Shown: positions 7,606-17,152, numbered from the stretch's first letter. The stretch: DNA of 64,000 bases from Pacificibacter marinus (GCF_900109555.1 NZ_FNZV01000009.1:1-64000); one strand, 5' to 3'. Notes: generated by a model from the letters alone, not told the origin. Numbers and translations are program-made.

Positions 7606-8610
7606 TTAGCCGTCGTAGTCAACTTCTTCGGTCAAACGCAATGCTTCTGCACGCTCACCAGCGATGGTCATCAAGTTCAGATCATCGGCTTTAAAGCTGC
7701 CCCAGCTTGCCACCAATTCGCTTGGCTCTGTGCCTGGCGCAATTGGGTATTCACTGTTGACTTCGGCGTAGATCGTTTGTGCTTCGGGGGACGTCAAATA
7801 TTCAATGAATTGTGTGGCTTCCGCAATGTTCTTGGCCGATTTGGTCAAAGCGACACCAGAAATATTCACGTGTGTGCCGTGGCCCTCGAACACAGGAAAA
7901 TCGAGACGTACAGAATCCGCCCAGACTTTTTGATCGGGGTCCGCAAGCATCTGGCCCATGTAATATGTGTTGCCCAGCGAGATGTCGCATTCGCCGGCCC
8001 AGATTGCTTTTACCTGTGCGCGGTCGTTGCCTTGCGGTTTGCGCGCCAAGTTGTCTTTGATGGCGGCCAACCACGTTTTGGTGTTTTCCGCGCCGTGGTG
8101 GGCAAGATAGGCAGATGTCAGGCCGATCATGTAGGAATGCGTGCCTGAGCGTGTGCAAATACGGCCCTTCCATTTCGGGTCAGCAAGATCTTCGTATGTG
8201 GTGATATCACCCTCTTTTGTCGCCTCGCGGGATGCATAAACAATGCGCGCCCGTGTGGTAACACCCCACCAATGCCCTTCGGGATCATGGTATGCGGCAG
8301 GCACATTGGCCCTCAGCGTCTCGGTATCAATTGACTGTGTCACACCAGCATCAACAGCTTCGGCCAGACGCGAAATATCCACGGTCAAAATAACATCTGC
8401 AGGGGACCGATCGCCTTCGGCCTTTAAACGTTCGACCAAGCCTTTTTCAAGAAAGGCAACGTTTACATTGATGCCTGTTTTTGCGGTGAATGCTTCGGTC
8501 AGTGGTGCGATTAGCTCGGGTTGACGGTGTGAATACACGTTAACATCTGCTGCGAAGGCGGGGGATGCGGCCAAAAGTGTTGTCGCGATAAGTGTGGTGC
8601 GTAAGGTCAT
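7606..8610 (-). CDS. Fe(III) ABC transporter substrate-binding protein (FbpA/FutA type)
   Basis: A periplasmic ferric-iron binding protein of 334 residues. The signal peptide is about residues 1-20 (MTLRTTLIATTLLAASPAFA, cleaved before ADVNVYSHR). The N-terminal VNVYSHRQPELIAPL and the paired tyrosines in SLGNTYYMGQM match the iron-binding tyrosines of FutA/FbpA. The ATG at 8610 is preceded by GGAGG; an in-frame ATG four codons earlier lacks this. No permease or ATPase gene is adjacent, so its membrane partners lie elsewhere. A TGA-N9-TCG element (8645-8659) upstream resembles an Iron-Rhodo box. A clear terminator follows at 7465-7501. Confidence 0.93.
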   Translation of the reverse strand: MTLRTTLIATTLLAASPAFAADVNVYSHRQPELIAPLTEAFTAKTGINVNVAFLEKGLVERLKAEGDRSPADVILTVDISRLAEAVDAGVTQSIDTETLRANVPAAYHDPEGHWWGVTTRARIVYASREATKEGDITTYEDLADPKWKGRICTRSGTHSYMIGLTSAYLAHHGAENTKTWLAAIKDNLARKPQGNDRAQVKAIWAGECDISLGNTYYMGQMLADPDQKVWADSVRLDFPVFEGHGTHVNISGVALTKSAKNIAEATQFIEYLTSPEAQTIYAEVNSEYPIAPGTEPSELVASWGSFKADDLNLMTIAGERAEALRLTEEVDYDG

Positions 8611-8644
8611 GATATCCTCCAAGTTGCGTTGGAAGGTTTTAATC

Positions 8645-8659
8645 TGACAGAATTAGTCG
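8645..8659 (-). promoter_or_regulatory. possible iron-responsive (RirA/Iron-Rhodo-like) operator
   Basis: TGACAGAATTAGTCG is close to the TGA-N9-TCA form described for iron regulators in Rhodobacterales and Rhizobiales, with one mismatch in the second half. It lies about 35 bp upstream of the iron-binding protein start, where a repressor would block transcription. It is a motif match by eye only. Confidence 0.35.
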
Positions 8660-8707
8660 GGTCAATACCTGATTGGAACAATCGGGTTTATTATGGCGCG
8701 ATTGTGC

Positions 8708-9541
8708 CTATAGCTTTCCTTGTTTGTCGCGTATTTTGACCTTGTCCCAAATGGCGTCCATTTCAGCCAGATCACTGTCCTTTGGGGACTTGCCTATCTT
8801 TTGCAGCTCGTTTTCTACAGCATTGAAACGGCGTATGAATTTTTCATTTGCTGCACGCAAGGCTTCTTCAGTTTCAATCCCCATATGCCGCCCCAAATTT
8901 ACCATCACGAATAGTAAATCACCATATTCTTCAAACACATCTGCTTGGGTTTTAATGTTGCGGGCCTCAACCAGTTCAGCGGATTCTTCGACAATCTTAT
9001 CTATTACATGGGTGACATCAGGCCAATCAAACCCAACACGCGCCGCGCGTTTTTGCAATTTTTGCGCGCGCATCAATGCTGGCAACCCCATGGCAACGCC
9101 ATCTAAAACCCGCGTTTCGCCTCGGCGGTCACGCTCAGACGCTTTTTGCACTTCCCAGTCAATTGTCTGCTGTTCTGGCGATTTTTGATTGCTTTGATCG
9201 CCAAACACATGCGGGTGACGATCAATCATTTTGGTTGCAATCGTTTTGGCCACATCTTGAAAATCAAACAGGCCTTTGTCGGCTGCTATTTGCGATTGAA
9301 ACACCGATTGAAACAAAAGATCCCCCAACTCAGATTGCAGGTCCACCATGTCACCACGCTTGATCGCATCCTCGACCTCATAGGCTTCTTCGATGGAAAA
9401 AGGCGCAATGGTTTCAAACGTTTGCTCAACATCCCACGGACAACCACCCACGGGGTCACGCAGACGACGCATGATTTCAAGCAGCTGTTCGATGCCCTCG
9501 GGCACTTCAAAGATCGGGTCGCGGTTTGGTTTATCTGTCAT
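8708..9541 (-). CDS. mazG: nucleoside triphosphate pyrophosphohydrolase MazG
   Basis: It hydrolyses NTPs to NMP and PPi, a house-cleaning activity. The 277 residues contain two MazG domains: the first, near residues 20-100, starts at LLEIMRRLRDPVGGCPWDVEQTF and carries the metal-binding pattern EEAYEVEDAIKRGD followed by ELGDLL; the second (residues ~150-240) carries VEESAELVEA followed by EEYGDLLF. The frame is open for 33 codons further upstream, but MTDKPNRDP at 9541 gives the normal N-terminus. It is divergent from cysS. Confidence 0.96.
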   Translation of the reverse strand: MTDKPNRDPIFEVPEGIEQLLEIMRRLRDPVGGCPWDVEQTFETIAPFSIEEAYEVEDAIKRGDMVDLQSELGDLLFQSVFQSQIAADKGLFDFQDVAKTIATKMIDRHPHVFGDQSNQKSPEQQTIDWEVQKASERDRRGETRVLDGVAMGLPALMRAQKLQKRAARVGFDWPDVTHVIDKIVEESAELVEARNIKTQADVFEEYGDLLFVMVNLGRHMGIETEEALRAANEKFIRRFNAVENELQKIGKSPKDSDLAEMDAIWDKVKIRDKQGKL

Positions 9542-9728
9542 AAGGCTAAAGTGAGCAGAATTAGGGGGCTTTGCAAGCCAAGTTTGCGCTGTTACACATC
9601 TTGTTATGACCAAGACATGCACCCTCATTATTTGCTGCATTACCTGCTGATATTTTCACGCGGGTTCTGGTCTCTTTTCTCTATTGAATGAAGCTGATAT
9701 GCCCGCGGGGACACCCGAAGGAAAAGCT

Positions 9729-11297
9729 ATGCCTGAGACAAAAAATGCGACCGAAATCCGCCTGACCAACACGAAAACACGCAAAAAAGAAGCGTTTGTG
9801 CCGATTGATGCGAACAATGTGCGGATGTATGTCTGTGGGCCGACGGTCTATGATCGCGCCCATATCGGCAATGCGCGCCCTGTGATTGTGTTCGATGTGC
9901 TGTATCGCTTGCTGCGCCATGTGTACGGTGAAAACCACGTTACTTATGTGCGCAATTTCACTGACGTGGATGATAAAATCAATGCCAAGGCGGCGCAAAC
10001 AGGTCGGTCTATTCGCGAAATCACAGACGAGACAATCGGCTGGTATTTGGACGATATGCGATCCGTTGGTGCGCTTGATCCTGATCAAATGCCACGCGCG
10101 ACCGAATATATCGCGCAGATGATCACGATGATTGAAACACTGATTGCCAAAGGTCATGCTTATTCAGATGGCGCAGGGCATGTGCTGTTTTCGGTGAAAA
10201 GTTACGAAAAATACGGTACTCTGTCTGGGCGCTCAGTTGATGATATGATCGCAGGTGCGCGGGTCGAAGTGGCTGACAACAAACGTGATCCTATGGATTT
10301 CGTGCTGTGGAAGCCCTCTGTGGGCGATCAACCTGGATGGGACAGCCCTTGGGGAAAAGGTCGCCCTGGATGGCATATCGAATGTTCTGCCATGGCAGAG
10401 GATTTGTTGTGGAAGAGGCCATTTGAAGCGGGGGTGCTGAGTGAAAAAGCACTCGCACATCCTCACACCTTCGACATTCACGGCGGCGGCAACGATTTGA
10501 TGTTCCCGCACCACGAAAACGAGATCGCGCAAAGCTGCTGCGCAAGCGGCCACGCCGAGGATGGCGCGGGCTTTGCTAACTATTGGCTCCACAATGAAAT
10601 GTTGCAGGTTGAAGGCAAGAAGATGTCCAAGTCTTTGGGCAATTTCTTCACCGTGCGGGATTTAATAGAAAAATATCAACGTCAATTTGCAATTGACAAT
10701 ATTGGACCCGCTATTCGCCTTCGTTTTCTTCAAACTCATTACCGCTCACCGATGGATGTTACTAGCCAGTCTATAGAGGATGCTGCTGTTAAGCTCGATA
10801 ATTGGGCGAGAATACTTGAGTCGTTTTCTGTAAACAAAAGCATCGTTTCGGAGCCCAACCCAATTATTCTTGCGCTCGCTGACGACTTAAATACTTCAAA
10901 AGCAATTTCAGAAATGGATAAACTGCATTCGTTTCTTTCTGAGCCTTTTTTGCCGGGGACGGTAGTTTCTGGAAACAATGATCGGAGTCAGGAGATTCTG
11001 TGGTTCAATGAAGGCTTTGAGATTTTAGGCTTTACGCTTGATGGCATTAATTCCCTTCGGCACAGTGTTTGGTCTGAAAAGTTAAAATCAGTTAGTATAA
11101 ACACGGATGTGTCAAAGCTAATCGAAGCACTTCTAGAAGAACGGCGAAAAGCTAGACAAGATAAAGATTGGGCCAGAGCGGATAAATTGAGGGACGCATT
11201 TGCAAATTCAGGTGTCGCAGTAAAGGATACTTCTGATGGTGTTTCTTGGGAGTTGACGCAGAATTTCGATCCCTCAAAACTGGAGGGTCTGCTGTGA
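9729..11297 (+). CDS. cysS: cysteinyl-tRNA synthetase (3' part of foreign composition)
   Basis: It charges tRNA-Cys with cysteine. The start ATG at 9729 follows AAGGAAAAG, whereas the earlier in-frame ATG at 9684 has no ribosome site. Over its 522 residues the class I features are intact: [19 protein letters not shown] (zinc Cys and HIGH-type motif near residue 43), [28 protein letters not shown], and KMSKS at residues 298-302. From about nucleotide 10660 (residue ~312) to the stop the base and codon use changes sharply: more A/T at third positions and few of the GCG/CGC codons seen before. The protein there also departs from the usual Rhodobacterales sequence, although it keeps a plausible DALR/anticodon-binding end. 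This suggests allelic replacement of the 3' part. It overlaps cimA (GTGA). Confidence 0.96.
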   Translation: MPETKNATEIRLTNTKTRKKEAFVPIDANNVRMYVCGPTVYDRAHIGNARPVIVFDVLYRLLRHVYGENHVTYVRNFTDVDDKINAKAAQTGRSIREITDETIGWYLDDMRSVGALDPDQMPRATEYIAQMITMIETLIAKGHAYSDGAGHVLFSVKSYEKYGTLSGRSVDDMIAGARVEVADNKRDPMDFVLWKPSVGDQPGWDSPWGKGRPGWHIECSAMAEDLLWKRPFEAGVLSEKALAHPHTFDIHGGGNDLMFPHHENEIAQSCCASGHAEDGAGFANYWLHNEMLQVEGKKMSKSLGNFFTVRDLIEKYQRQFAIDNIGPAIRLRFLQTHYRSPMDVTSQSIEDAAVKLDNWARILESFSVNKSIVSEPNPIILALADDLNTSKAISEMDKLHSFLSEPFLPGTVVSGNNDRSQEILWFNEGFEILGFTLDGINSLRHSVWSEKLKSVSINTDVSKLIEALLEERRKARQDKDWARADKLRDAFANSGVAVKDTSDGVSWELTQNFDPSKLEGLL

Positions 11298-12934
11298 ACG
11301 CCGCTCAAAAAGATCGCCTTTATCTCTTCGACACCACGCTGCGCGATGGTCAACAAACCCAAGGCGTGCAGTTTTCAACGGCTGAAAAATACCAAATCAC
11401 CGATGCGCTCGACAGGCTTGGGGTGGATTATATCGAAGGCGGTTGGCCCGGCGCCAACCCAACAGATTCCGAATTTTTCGAACAAGCGCCCAAAACAAAA
11501 GCCACGTTTTTGGCCTTTGGCATGACCAAACGGGCAGGGCGCTCGGCCGAAAATGACGAAGTGCTCGCGGGCGTGATGAACGCAGGCACGGATGCCGTGT
11601 GTTTGGTGGGCAAAACCCATGATTTCCACGTGACCACCGCGCTTGGTATCACTTTGGACGAAAACGTCGAAAATATTTCGGCGTCCTTTGCGCATTTGGT
11701 TAAAAATGGCCGCGAAGCATTGTTTGACGCTGAACATTTCTTTGACGGATATAAAGCCAATCCCGATTACGCGTTGAAATGTCTGAAAGCGGCATACGAC
11801 GCCGGCGCGCGCTGGATCGTTTTATGCGACACCAATGGCGGGGCTTTACCGGATGAAGTCTTTGAAATCACACGCAAAGTGATTGAATCTGGTATTCCCG
11901 GTGATCATCTGGCGATCCACACACATGACGATACGGGCAATGCCGTGGCCAATTCATTAGCTGCAATCAACGCTGGTGCGCGTCAGGTACAAGGCACGTT
12001 GAACGGTCTTGGCGAACGCTGCGGCAACGCCAATTTGATCACGTTGATCCCAACGCTTTTGCTGAAAGAGCCGTATAAATCGACGCTTGAAACTGGCGTT
12101 CCTGCGGATGGTCTGCAAAGCCTTGTGCAAGTGTCGCGTATGCTGGACGATATTTTGAACCACGTGCCAAACCGCTCTGCGCCCTATGTTGGCGCCTCTG
12201 CGTTTGCGCATAAAGCGGGCTTACATGCCTCGGCTATTTTGAAAGATCCGACCACGTACGAACATATTCCGCCCGAAACCGTGGGCAATGCGCGGATTGT
12301 GCCGATGTCGAACCAAGCGGGGCAGTCAAATCTGCGCAAACGTTTGGGCGATATGGGGCTGAACTTACCCAAAGACGACCCTGCGATGGGGCGTATTTTG
12401 GACCGGATCAAAGAGCTTGAAGGCATAGGTTATTCATTTGACACCGCACAGGCGTCGTTTGAATTGCTGGCGCGGGCAGAAATCGGCCTTTTGCCACAGT
12501 TTTTCTCGGTCGAACGCTATCGTGCCACGGTCGAGCGTCGCTTGGACAGTCGCGGCAAAATGAGCCACCTATCAGAGGCCACGGTTGTGGTGAACATAGG
12601 CGGGGAACGGCTATTATCCGTGTCCGAAGGCATCATAGCAGACGGCACTGATGGTGGGCCAGTGAATGCGTTGTCAAAGGCGCTTGTCAAAGATTTGGGC
12701 CCCTACCAAAGCCTGATAGAAGACATGGAACTTGTTGATTACAAAGTCAGAATTACCCAAGGCGGTACAGAGGCCCGCACACGGGTTATCATTGATCACG
12801 AAGACAGCATTGGGCGGCGTTGGTCGACAGTTGGCGTGTCTTCTAACATCATAGATGCCTCATTCGAGGCGCTGTTGGACGCGATCAATTGGAAGCTTGT
12901 GCAAGACGGGGCGCAAGCCTTGGGTGCGGAATAA
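11294..12934 (+). CDS. cimA: (R)-citramalate synthase
   Basis: It condenses pyruvate and acetyl-CoA to citramalate, the threonine-independent entry to isoleucine synthesis. The 546 residues start with [17 protein letters not shown], the catalytic Arg-Asp of the DRE-TIM family, contain the metal-binding [33 protein letters not shown] and GLHASAI, and end in a LeuA-like allosteric domain (about residues 400-540). The length and the family-type TTLRDG variant fit CimA better than 2-isopropylmalate synthase. The start is a GTG inside the cysS stop, preceded by GGAGGGT at 11282-11288, so translation is coupled to cysS. The next gene begins directly after its stop. Confidence 0.92.
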   Translation: MNAAQKDRLYLFDTTLRDGQQTQGVQFSTAEKYQITDALDRLGVDYIEGGWPGANPTDSEFFEQAPKTKATFLAFGMTKRAGRSAENDEVLAGVMNAGTDAVCLVGKTHDFHVTTALGITLDENVENISASFAHLVKNGREALFDAEHFFDGYKANPDYALKCLKAAYDAGARWIVLCDTNGGALPDEVFEITRKVIESGIPGDHLAIHTHDDTGNAVANSLAAINAGARQVQGTLNGLGERCGNANLITLIPTLLLKEPYKSTLETGVPADGLQSLVQVSRMLDDILNHVPNRSAPYVGASAFAHKAGLHASAILKDPTTYEHIPPETVGNARIVPMSNQAGQSNLRKRLGDMGLNLPKDDPAMGRILDRIKELEGIGYSFDTAQASFELLARAEIGLLPQFFSVERYRATVERRLDSRGKMSHLSEATVVVNIGGERLLSVSEGIIADGTDGGPVNALSKALVKDLGPYQSLIEDMELVDYKVRITQGGTEARTRVIIDHEDSIGRRWSTVGVSSNIIDASFEALLDAINWKLVQDGAQALGAE

Positions 12935-13726
12935 ATGTTGAAACCGCAAGACGTGCAAGCCTGTGCCAACTTGGTGCGTGAAGCTGATCAAGAACGATTT
13001 CGCGCCACAATGGCCGCGCCCGTTGCTGCACGAGATGTGTTGTTTCCGATCCATGCCTTTTGTTTGGAAATTGCCAAAGCGCCGTGGTTGACCAAAGAAA
13101 GCATGATTGCGGAAATGCGATTGCAGTTCTGGCGCGATGTTTTGCAGGAAAAGATCGACGGAAAAGACCCGCGCGCCCATGAGGTCGCGCGACCTTTTGC
13201 GCAGGTGATAGATGCCAAGGCTGCCGAGGCTTTGGACGCGACCGTCACTGCGCGTCAGTGGGATATTTACAAAGATCCGCATGAAGATAGCGCAGCCTTT
13301 AAACGGTATCTTACCAGCAGTTATGCGACCCCATTGGTGGAAGCTTCGCGTTTACTTGGTGCATCAAATGCGCATGATAAGGCATTGAAAAATATTGCAT
13401 ATGCTGGTGCATTGGTGCGGTATTTCGCGGCTGTTCCCAAGTTGGAAGATGCCGGACGCATTCCATTGCTGGACGGGCGACCAGAGAGTGTTTCGCAATT
13501 GGCACAGGATGCGCTGGATGCAGCTCAGGGGAGCGGTGCAGTGCTTGCGACATTAAGCAAAACAGCCCGCGCACCGATGATTGATGCCATGACGCATCTG
13601 CCGTTGCTCAAAATTGTTGCACGCGATCCGCATGCGGTCAGTGAGGGGCGCTTAAGCCTGACGCCTTTGCGCCAATCCTTGCGTTTGGCACTGGTGTCTC
13701 AAGCGCCGTCTTGGGCTTTTGTCTGA
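12935..13726 (+). CDS. squalene/phytoene synthase family protein
   Basis: A 263-residue all-alpha protein of the trans-isoprenyl synthase fold. It has FRATMAAPVAARDVLFPIHAFCLEIAK near the N-terminus and MIAEMRLQFWRDVLQ near residue 50. True phytoene synthases have two Asp-rich motifs (DxxxD); here the corresponding regions are degenerate, so it more likely belongs to the NDUFAF6-like branch linked to complex I assembly than to carotenoid synthesis. That is an inference. The start codon abuts the cimA stop, which suggests one transcript from cysS. The 3' end overlaps the convergent RHH gene by 28 bp. Confidence 0.85.
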   Translation: MLKPQDVQACANLVREADQERFRATMAAPVAARDVLFPIHAFCLEIAKAPWLTKESMIAEMRLQFWRDVLQEKIDGKDPRAHEVARPFAQVIDAKAAEALDATVTARQWDIYKDPHEDSAAFKRYLTSSYATPLVEASRLLGASNAHDKALKNIAYAGALVRYFAAVPKLEDAGRIPLLDGRPESVSQLAQDALDAAQGSGAVLATLSKTARAPMIDAMTHLPLLKIVARDPHAVSEGRLSLTPLRQSLRLALVSQAPSWAFV

Positions 13727-13932
13727 TAGTAATTCAAAATATAGACCCGAATGGCCGATGCCAGACCACTTTCCACGCCGCGCAATTCATCAATTTCGGC
13801 TGCTAACACGTTGATAGGTTTGCCTGTTTCTCTGGCTATGTCACGAAAGGCGGTCCAGAATGAATCTTCCAGTGATACGGATGTGCGGTGGCCGTGTAGT
13901 GTGAGTGATCGTTTGACGGGGCGGCCAATCAT
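13699..13932 (-). CDS. ribbon-helix-helix domain protein
   Basis: A 77-residue basic protein with KRSLTLHGHRTSVSLEDSFWTAFRDIARETGKPINVLAAEID. A short beta strand followed by two helices is the pattern of the RHH_4 family, conserved in Rhodobacterales. RHH proteins usually bind DNA as dimers; the target here is unknown. The start overlaps the stop of the DUF4169 gene by 4 bp (ATGA), so the two are translationally coupled. Confidence 0.85.
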   Translation of the reverse strand: MIGRPVKRSLTLHGHRTSVSLEDSFWTAFRDIARETGKPINVLAAEIDELRGVESGLASAIRVYILNYYQTKAQDGA

Positions 13933-14111
13933 TCGAGACTTTCCGTTTTATGGCCATCAAGCACGGCCTTAGCTTTGGCCTTCTGGGCTTTTTCCAACTC
14001 TTTTTGCGCCTTTGTACGACCGAACTTCACAGAGTTCTCATCAGCCTGCGCACGTTTGGCTGTGCGAGCCTTTTGTTTACGAAAGGCATTGAGATTTATG
14101 GTGTTGCTCAT
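13929..14111 (-). CDS. DUF4169 family protein
   Basis: A 60-residue, very basic, Ala/Lys-rich protein: NLNAFRKQKARTAKRAQADENSVKFGRTKAQKELEKA, then a Lys/Ala helix. This is the typical form of DUF4169, a small alphaproteobacterial family of unknown function. The frame opens 41 codons upstream inside a terminator region, so I use the ATG at 14111. It lies between fumC and the RHH gene on the same strand and overlaps the latter by 4 bp. The Lys-rich helix would suit nucleic-acid binding, but nothing proves it. Confidence 0.85.
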   Translation of the reverse strand: MSNTINLNAFRKQKARTAKRAQADENSVKFGRTKAQKELEKAQKAKAKAVLDGHKTESLE

Positions 14112-14163
14112 GGGGTGTAATGTTACCGCTTTACGTGCTTCTGGCAAGTCAGTTGTTTGGGGC

Positions 14164-14192
14164 AAAGCAAAAGGGCGACCCAAAGACCGCCC
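14164..14192 (-). terminator. terminator after fumC
   Basis: On the minus strand: GGGCGGTC, loop, GGTCGCCC, followed by TTTTGCTTT. It lies 26 bp after the fumC stop and before the DUF4169 start, so the small gene pair probably has its own promoter or depends on read-through. Confidence 0.65.
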
Positions 14193-14217
14193 AGTAAGGT
14201 GCTGGTATATAAGATAA

Positions 14218-15612
14218 TTAGTCTTTTGGACCAATCATCTGTTCAGGACGCACAACAGCGTCAAAGGTTTCAGCATCGACAAAGCCCAAAGCGATGGCTT
14301 CTTCTTTCAAAGTCGTGCCATTCTTATGCGCGGTTTTGGCAACTTTGGTCGCATTGTCGTAGCCGATGGTGGGTGCCAAAGCTGTGACCAGCATCAAGCT
14401 TTCTTTCATCAACTTGTCGATGCGATCGATATTGGCCTCTGTGCCTACAACCATGTTGTCGGTGAATGCTGAGGCGCTGTCGCCCAAAAGTTGCATAGAT
14501 TGCAACACGTTATAAGACATCATTGGGTTGTAAACGTTCAACTCAAAGTGGCCTTGCGACCCAGCCATGCCGACAGCCGCGTCATTGCCCATAACGTGGC
14601 AGCAGACCATGGTAAGAGCCTCGGCTTGGGTTGGGTTCACTTTGCCTGGCATAATAGAAGAGCCCGGCTCGTTTTCTGGCAAGATCAATTCGCCCAGACC
14701 TGAGCGCGGTCCAGAGCCGAGTAAACGCATGTCGTTGGCTATTTTGAACAAGGACGCAGCAACGGTTTTCAACGCGCCAGAGAACATGACCATCGCGTCG
14801 TGTGCGGCCAAGGATTCAAATTTGTTAGGGGCGGTGACAAAGGGCAGATCAGTGATGTCGGCCATGTGTTTGGCGACGGCTTCGGACCAGCCTTTTTTGG
14901 TGTTTAGACCTGTGCCAACCGCTGTGCCGCCTTGGGCCAGCTCATAAATGTCTGGCAAACAAGAGTTCACGCGCTCGATGCCTTTGCGCACTTGATGCGC
15001 GTAGCCGCCGAATTCTTGGCCCAATGTCAAAGGGGTCGCATCTTGCGTGTGGGTACGGCCGATTTTGATGATGTCTTTGAACTGCTCAGACTTGGCTTCC
15101 AAAGCAGAAGCCAGTTTGTCGAGACCGGGCAGCAAGACATCACGCGCTTGCATGCCGATGGCTACGTGCATGGCGGTTGGGAAGGTGTCGTTGGACGACT
15201 GGCCCATGTTGCAATGATCGTTGGGGTGAACCGGCTTTTTGCTTGCCAATTCACCGCCGAGCATTTCAATTGCGCGGTTCGAAATCACTTCGTTGGCGTT
15301 CATGTTGGACTGGGTGCCTGACCCCGTTTGCCACACGACAAGTGGGAAGTTGTCGTCGAATTTGCCGTCGATCACTTCTGTCGCGGCTGCGATAATTGCA
15401 TCGGCCAGCTCTTTGGTTAGGTTGCCTTGCGCAAAGTTTTCCATCGCACAGGCTTTTTTCACAACACCAAGCGCGCGGATGATGGGCACGGGCTGTTTTT
15501 CCCAACCAATGGGGAAATTCATGATGGATCGCTGCGTTTGCGCGCCCCAGTATTTATCTGATGGAACCTCTAGTGGGCCAAAACTGTCAGTTTCTGTACG
15601 GGTGGTGGTCAT
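14218..15612 (-). CDS. fumC: class II fumarate hydratase
   Basis: The iron-independent fumarase of the TCA cycle, interconverting fumarate and malate. The 464 residues are of normal length and include [24 protein letters not shown] at the N-terminus, [31 protein letters not shown], and the signature [13 protein letters not shown], which carries the catalytic loop serine. The start ATG at 15612 follows GGGAGAG; the frame remains open 46 codons further upstream without a ribosome site. A terminator follows at 14164-14192. Being cofactor-free, this fumarase suits aerobic and oxidative conditions, as does the Fe-SOD gene nearby. Confidence 0.98.
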   Translation of the reverse strand: MTTTRTETDSFGPLEVPSDKYWGAQTQRSIMNFPIGWEKQPVPIIRALGVVKKACAMENFAQGNLTKELADAIIAAATEVIDGKFDDNFPLVVWQTGSGTQSNMNANEVISNRAIEMLGGELASKKPVHPNDHCNMGQSSNDTFPTAMHVAIGMQARDVLLPGLDKLASALEAKSEQFKDIIKIGRTHTQDATPLTLGQEFGGYAHQVRKGIERVNSCLPDIYELAQGGTAVGTGLNTKKGWSEAVAKHMADITDLPFVTAPNKFESLAAHDAMVMFSGALKTVAASLFKIANDMRLLGSGPRSGLGELILPENEPGSSIMPGKVNPTQAEALTMVCCHVMGNDAAVGMAGSQGHFELNVYNPMMSYNVLQSMQLLGDSASAFTDNMVVGTEANIDRIDKLMKESLMLVTALAPTIGYDNATKVAKTAHKNGTTLKEEAIALGFVDAETFDAVVRPEQMIGPKD

Positions 15613-15866
15613 CGGAGCGCTCTCCCTTGATGCGAAGCCATAATTTGGAATGGATATACGCGTTAAGGGCCAATCATGCAATGTATACAGCCGCATACAT
15701 ATAGGTGTTAGCGCTATAATTTGACAAATTGTTGGGTCAAATTGAGCCACCCGTAGCTCATCGTCATTTTAGCATGTCTTTGCTTAAACTCTAGACCAAG
15801 GCGTTTGGGTATATTGAGATTTTGGGCAAGGTTTGCAATTGACGCGCCTTGCCCTAAGAAATCAAT

Positions 15867-16379
15867 CTATTTGCGAAATTGATCGAGTGATACAATTTCA
15901 GCCTCTTTCGGGGCTTTTTTCACGTCAGTTTTACTTGGTTTAGCAGGCTCGAATTCTGACACGTCGGCATCAGTAATTTTGGCACTGTCTGAAATTTCTG
16001 TATCGTCGTCATCATCTTCATCAGACTCTTGCGTTTCAAATCGCAGGCCAAATTCAACCGACGGATCCACAAAAGTGCGAATAGCGTCATATGGAATAAA
16101 CAAAGGTTCCGGGCTGTCGCCAAAATTCAACGTGATTGAAAAGCTGTCTTCGTTGACTTCAAGATTGTCGAACCAATGCTGAATCACCACAGTCATTTCT
16201 TCTGGGTAACGATCTGACAGCCAGTCCGCCAATTCCACATCAGGGTGCATCGTGTCGAAGGTGATGAAAAAATGGTGATCCCCCGGCAATCCGTCTTTGC
16301 GCACGTTTTCGAGCACTTGCCGGATCAAACCGCGCATCGCGTTGTGCATTAGATTTCCGTAATCGATGGATTTAGCCAT
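15867..16379 (-). CDS. sspB: ClpXP adaptor protein SspB (alphaproteobacterial type)
   Basis: An adaptor that delivers ssrA-tagged proteins to the ClpXP protease. The 170 residues comprise a tag-binding dimer domain (residues ~1-105: IDYGNLMHNAMRGLIRQVL, HHFFITFDT, LSDRYPEEMTVVIQHWFDNL, FGLRF), a long acidic linker (residues ~108-150, with runs of Asp) and a conserved C-terminal tail ending SLDQFRK, the ClpX-docking (XB) motif. The start at 16379 follows GGAAGGA. The permuted tmRNA gene that makes its substrate tag lies about 0.4 kb upstream on the same strand. Confidence 0.95.
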   Translation of the reverse strand: MAKSIDYGNLMHNAMRGLIRQVLENVRKDGLPGDHHFFITFDTMHPDVELADWLSDRYPEEMTVVIQHWFDNLEVNEDSFSITLNFGDSPEPLFIPYDAIRTFVDPSVEFGLRFETQESDEDDDDDTEISDSAKITDADVSEFEPAKPSKTDVKKAPKEAEIVSLDQFRK

Positions 16380-16789
16380 CCCGCATCCTTCCATATCTTC
16401 TTATGTGCAGCATAGGGGATTCGGGGCTGAAGGAAAGAGGTCGAACGCAGTCGGGCTCGCAAGAATTTAGGGATTACCAGATCAGGTTTTCACAACCATT
16501 CAAAGTGGCGTTGTTTTTATGCGCTTTCTACAATTCCAATTTGCACTGAACCACTCGAAAAATGTGTTGCCAGACAGACCCTAACCAATAGAATTTTGGG
16601 CACACTGCCATTAGGGCCTTTTAATGTCGCCACAGCACAGACCCGTTTGCAGGTTGCGAAAGCCATAGCACAAAAGACATAAATGATCCGTTACGATCCT
16701 TGAAATACAGGGGTAAAGGCGCGAAAAATGCGTCATTACAAAGATTTCAGCGCAGAAAAACATATTAACATGTGAGTGAAAGTGCAGGT
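16380..16789. other. intergenic stretch between sspB and ssrA
   Basis: About 410 bp with no convincing open frame on either strand. It must contain the promoter of sspB and the 3' processing region of the tmRNA coding piece. I see no clear intrinsic terminator, repeat or tRNA here. Confidence 0.5.
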
Positions 16790-17152
16790 TTCTGTTGCCA
16801 GGTACCTGCGAACCCCGCCAAACGCTGCTAAGCGTAAGGACTTAGATTTTCAATGTTTCGCACAGCTTACGCTGCGAGAGCCATTGGAGCTTTGTTGTCA
16901 TTTGCAACTACTCATTGTGTACCGATAACGGTGGTAACTCACCGAAACAAAGCTAACCCCTTTAGACGTCCGTCGATCCTATTTCGTCCCCATGTGCCCC
17001 GATCCGAACCCCAAATGAGAGCTTTGAGCGGGAGTGATTGGTGGAGACGCAGGGTACCGCCCCCTGGTCCGATCCGCTTATTGCGAGCGCGTTTATGTCC
17101 ATAGTCGAGCAAGCCCGACACGCAATATATAAGGCGGGCGCTGGCGCGCTGC
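16790..17152 (-). ncRNA. ssrA: transfer-messenger RNA, circularly permuted (two-piece)
   Basis: It rescues stalled ribosomes by adding a degradation tag. On the minus strand the acceptor piece comes first and ends CGTCTCC-ACCA at 17039, with a T-arm CAGGG/CCCTG (17050-17066). A 47-base spacer (16992-17038) follows, then the coding piece starting GGGGACG at 16991. GGGGACG pairs completely with CGTCTCC (one G-U). Next comes the D-loop-like GATCGACGG. The tag frame (16867-16905) encodes ANDNKAPMALAA and then stop; it is flanked by a short P5-like hairpin. This inverted order of acceptor and coding halves is the alphaproteobacterial form. The outer ends (16790, 17152) are estimates; a -10-like TATAAC lies at 17160-17165. 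Confidence 0.93.

Noticed and set aside
13699-14111. Classical toxin-antitoxin pair
   Set aside because: The size and overlap fit, but neither protein has a known toxin fold and the DUF4169-RHH pair looks like core genome.
16853-17104. 83-codon open frame on the plus strand
   Set aside because: It lies antisense to the permuted tmRNA; the RNA structure explains the conservation-like features.
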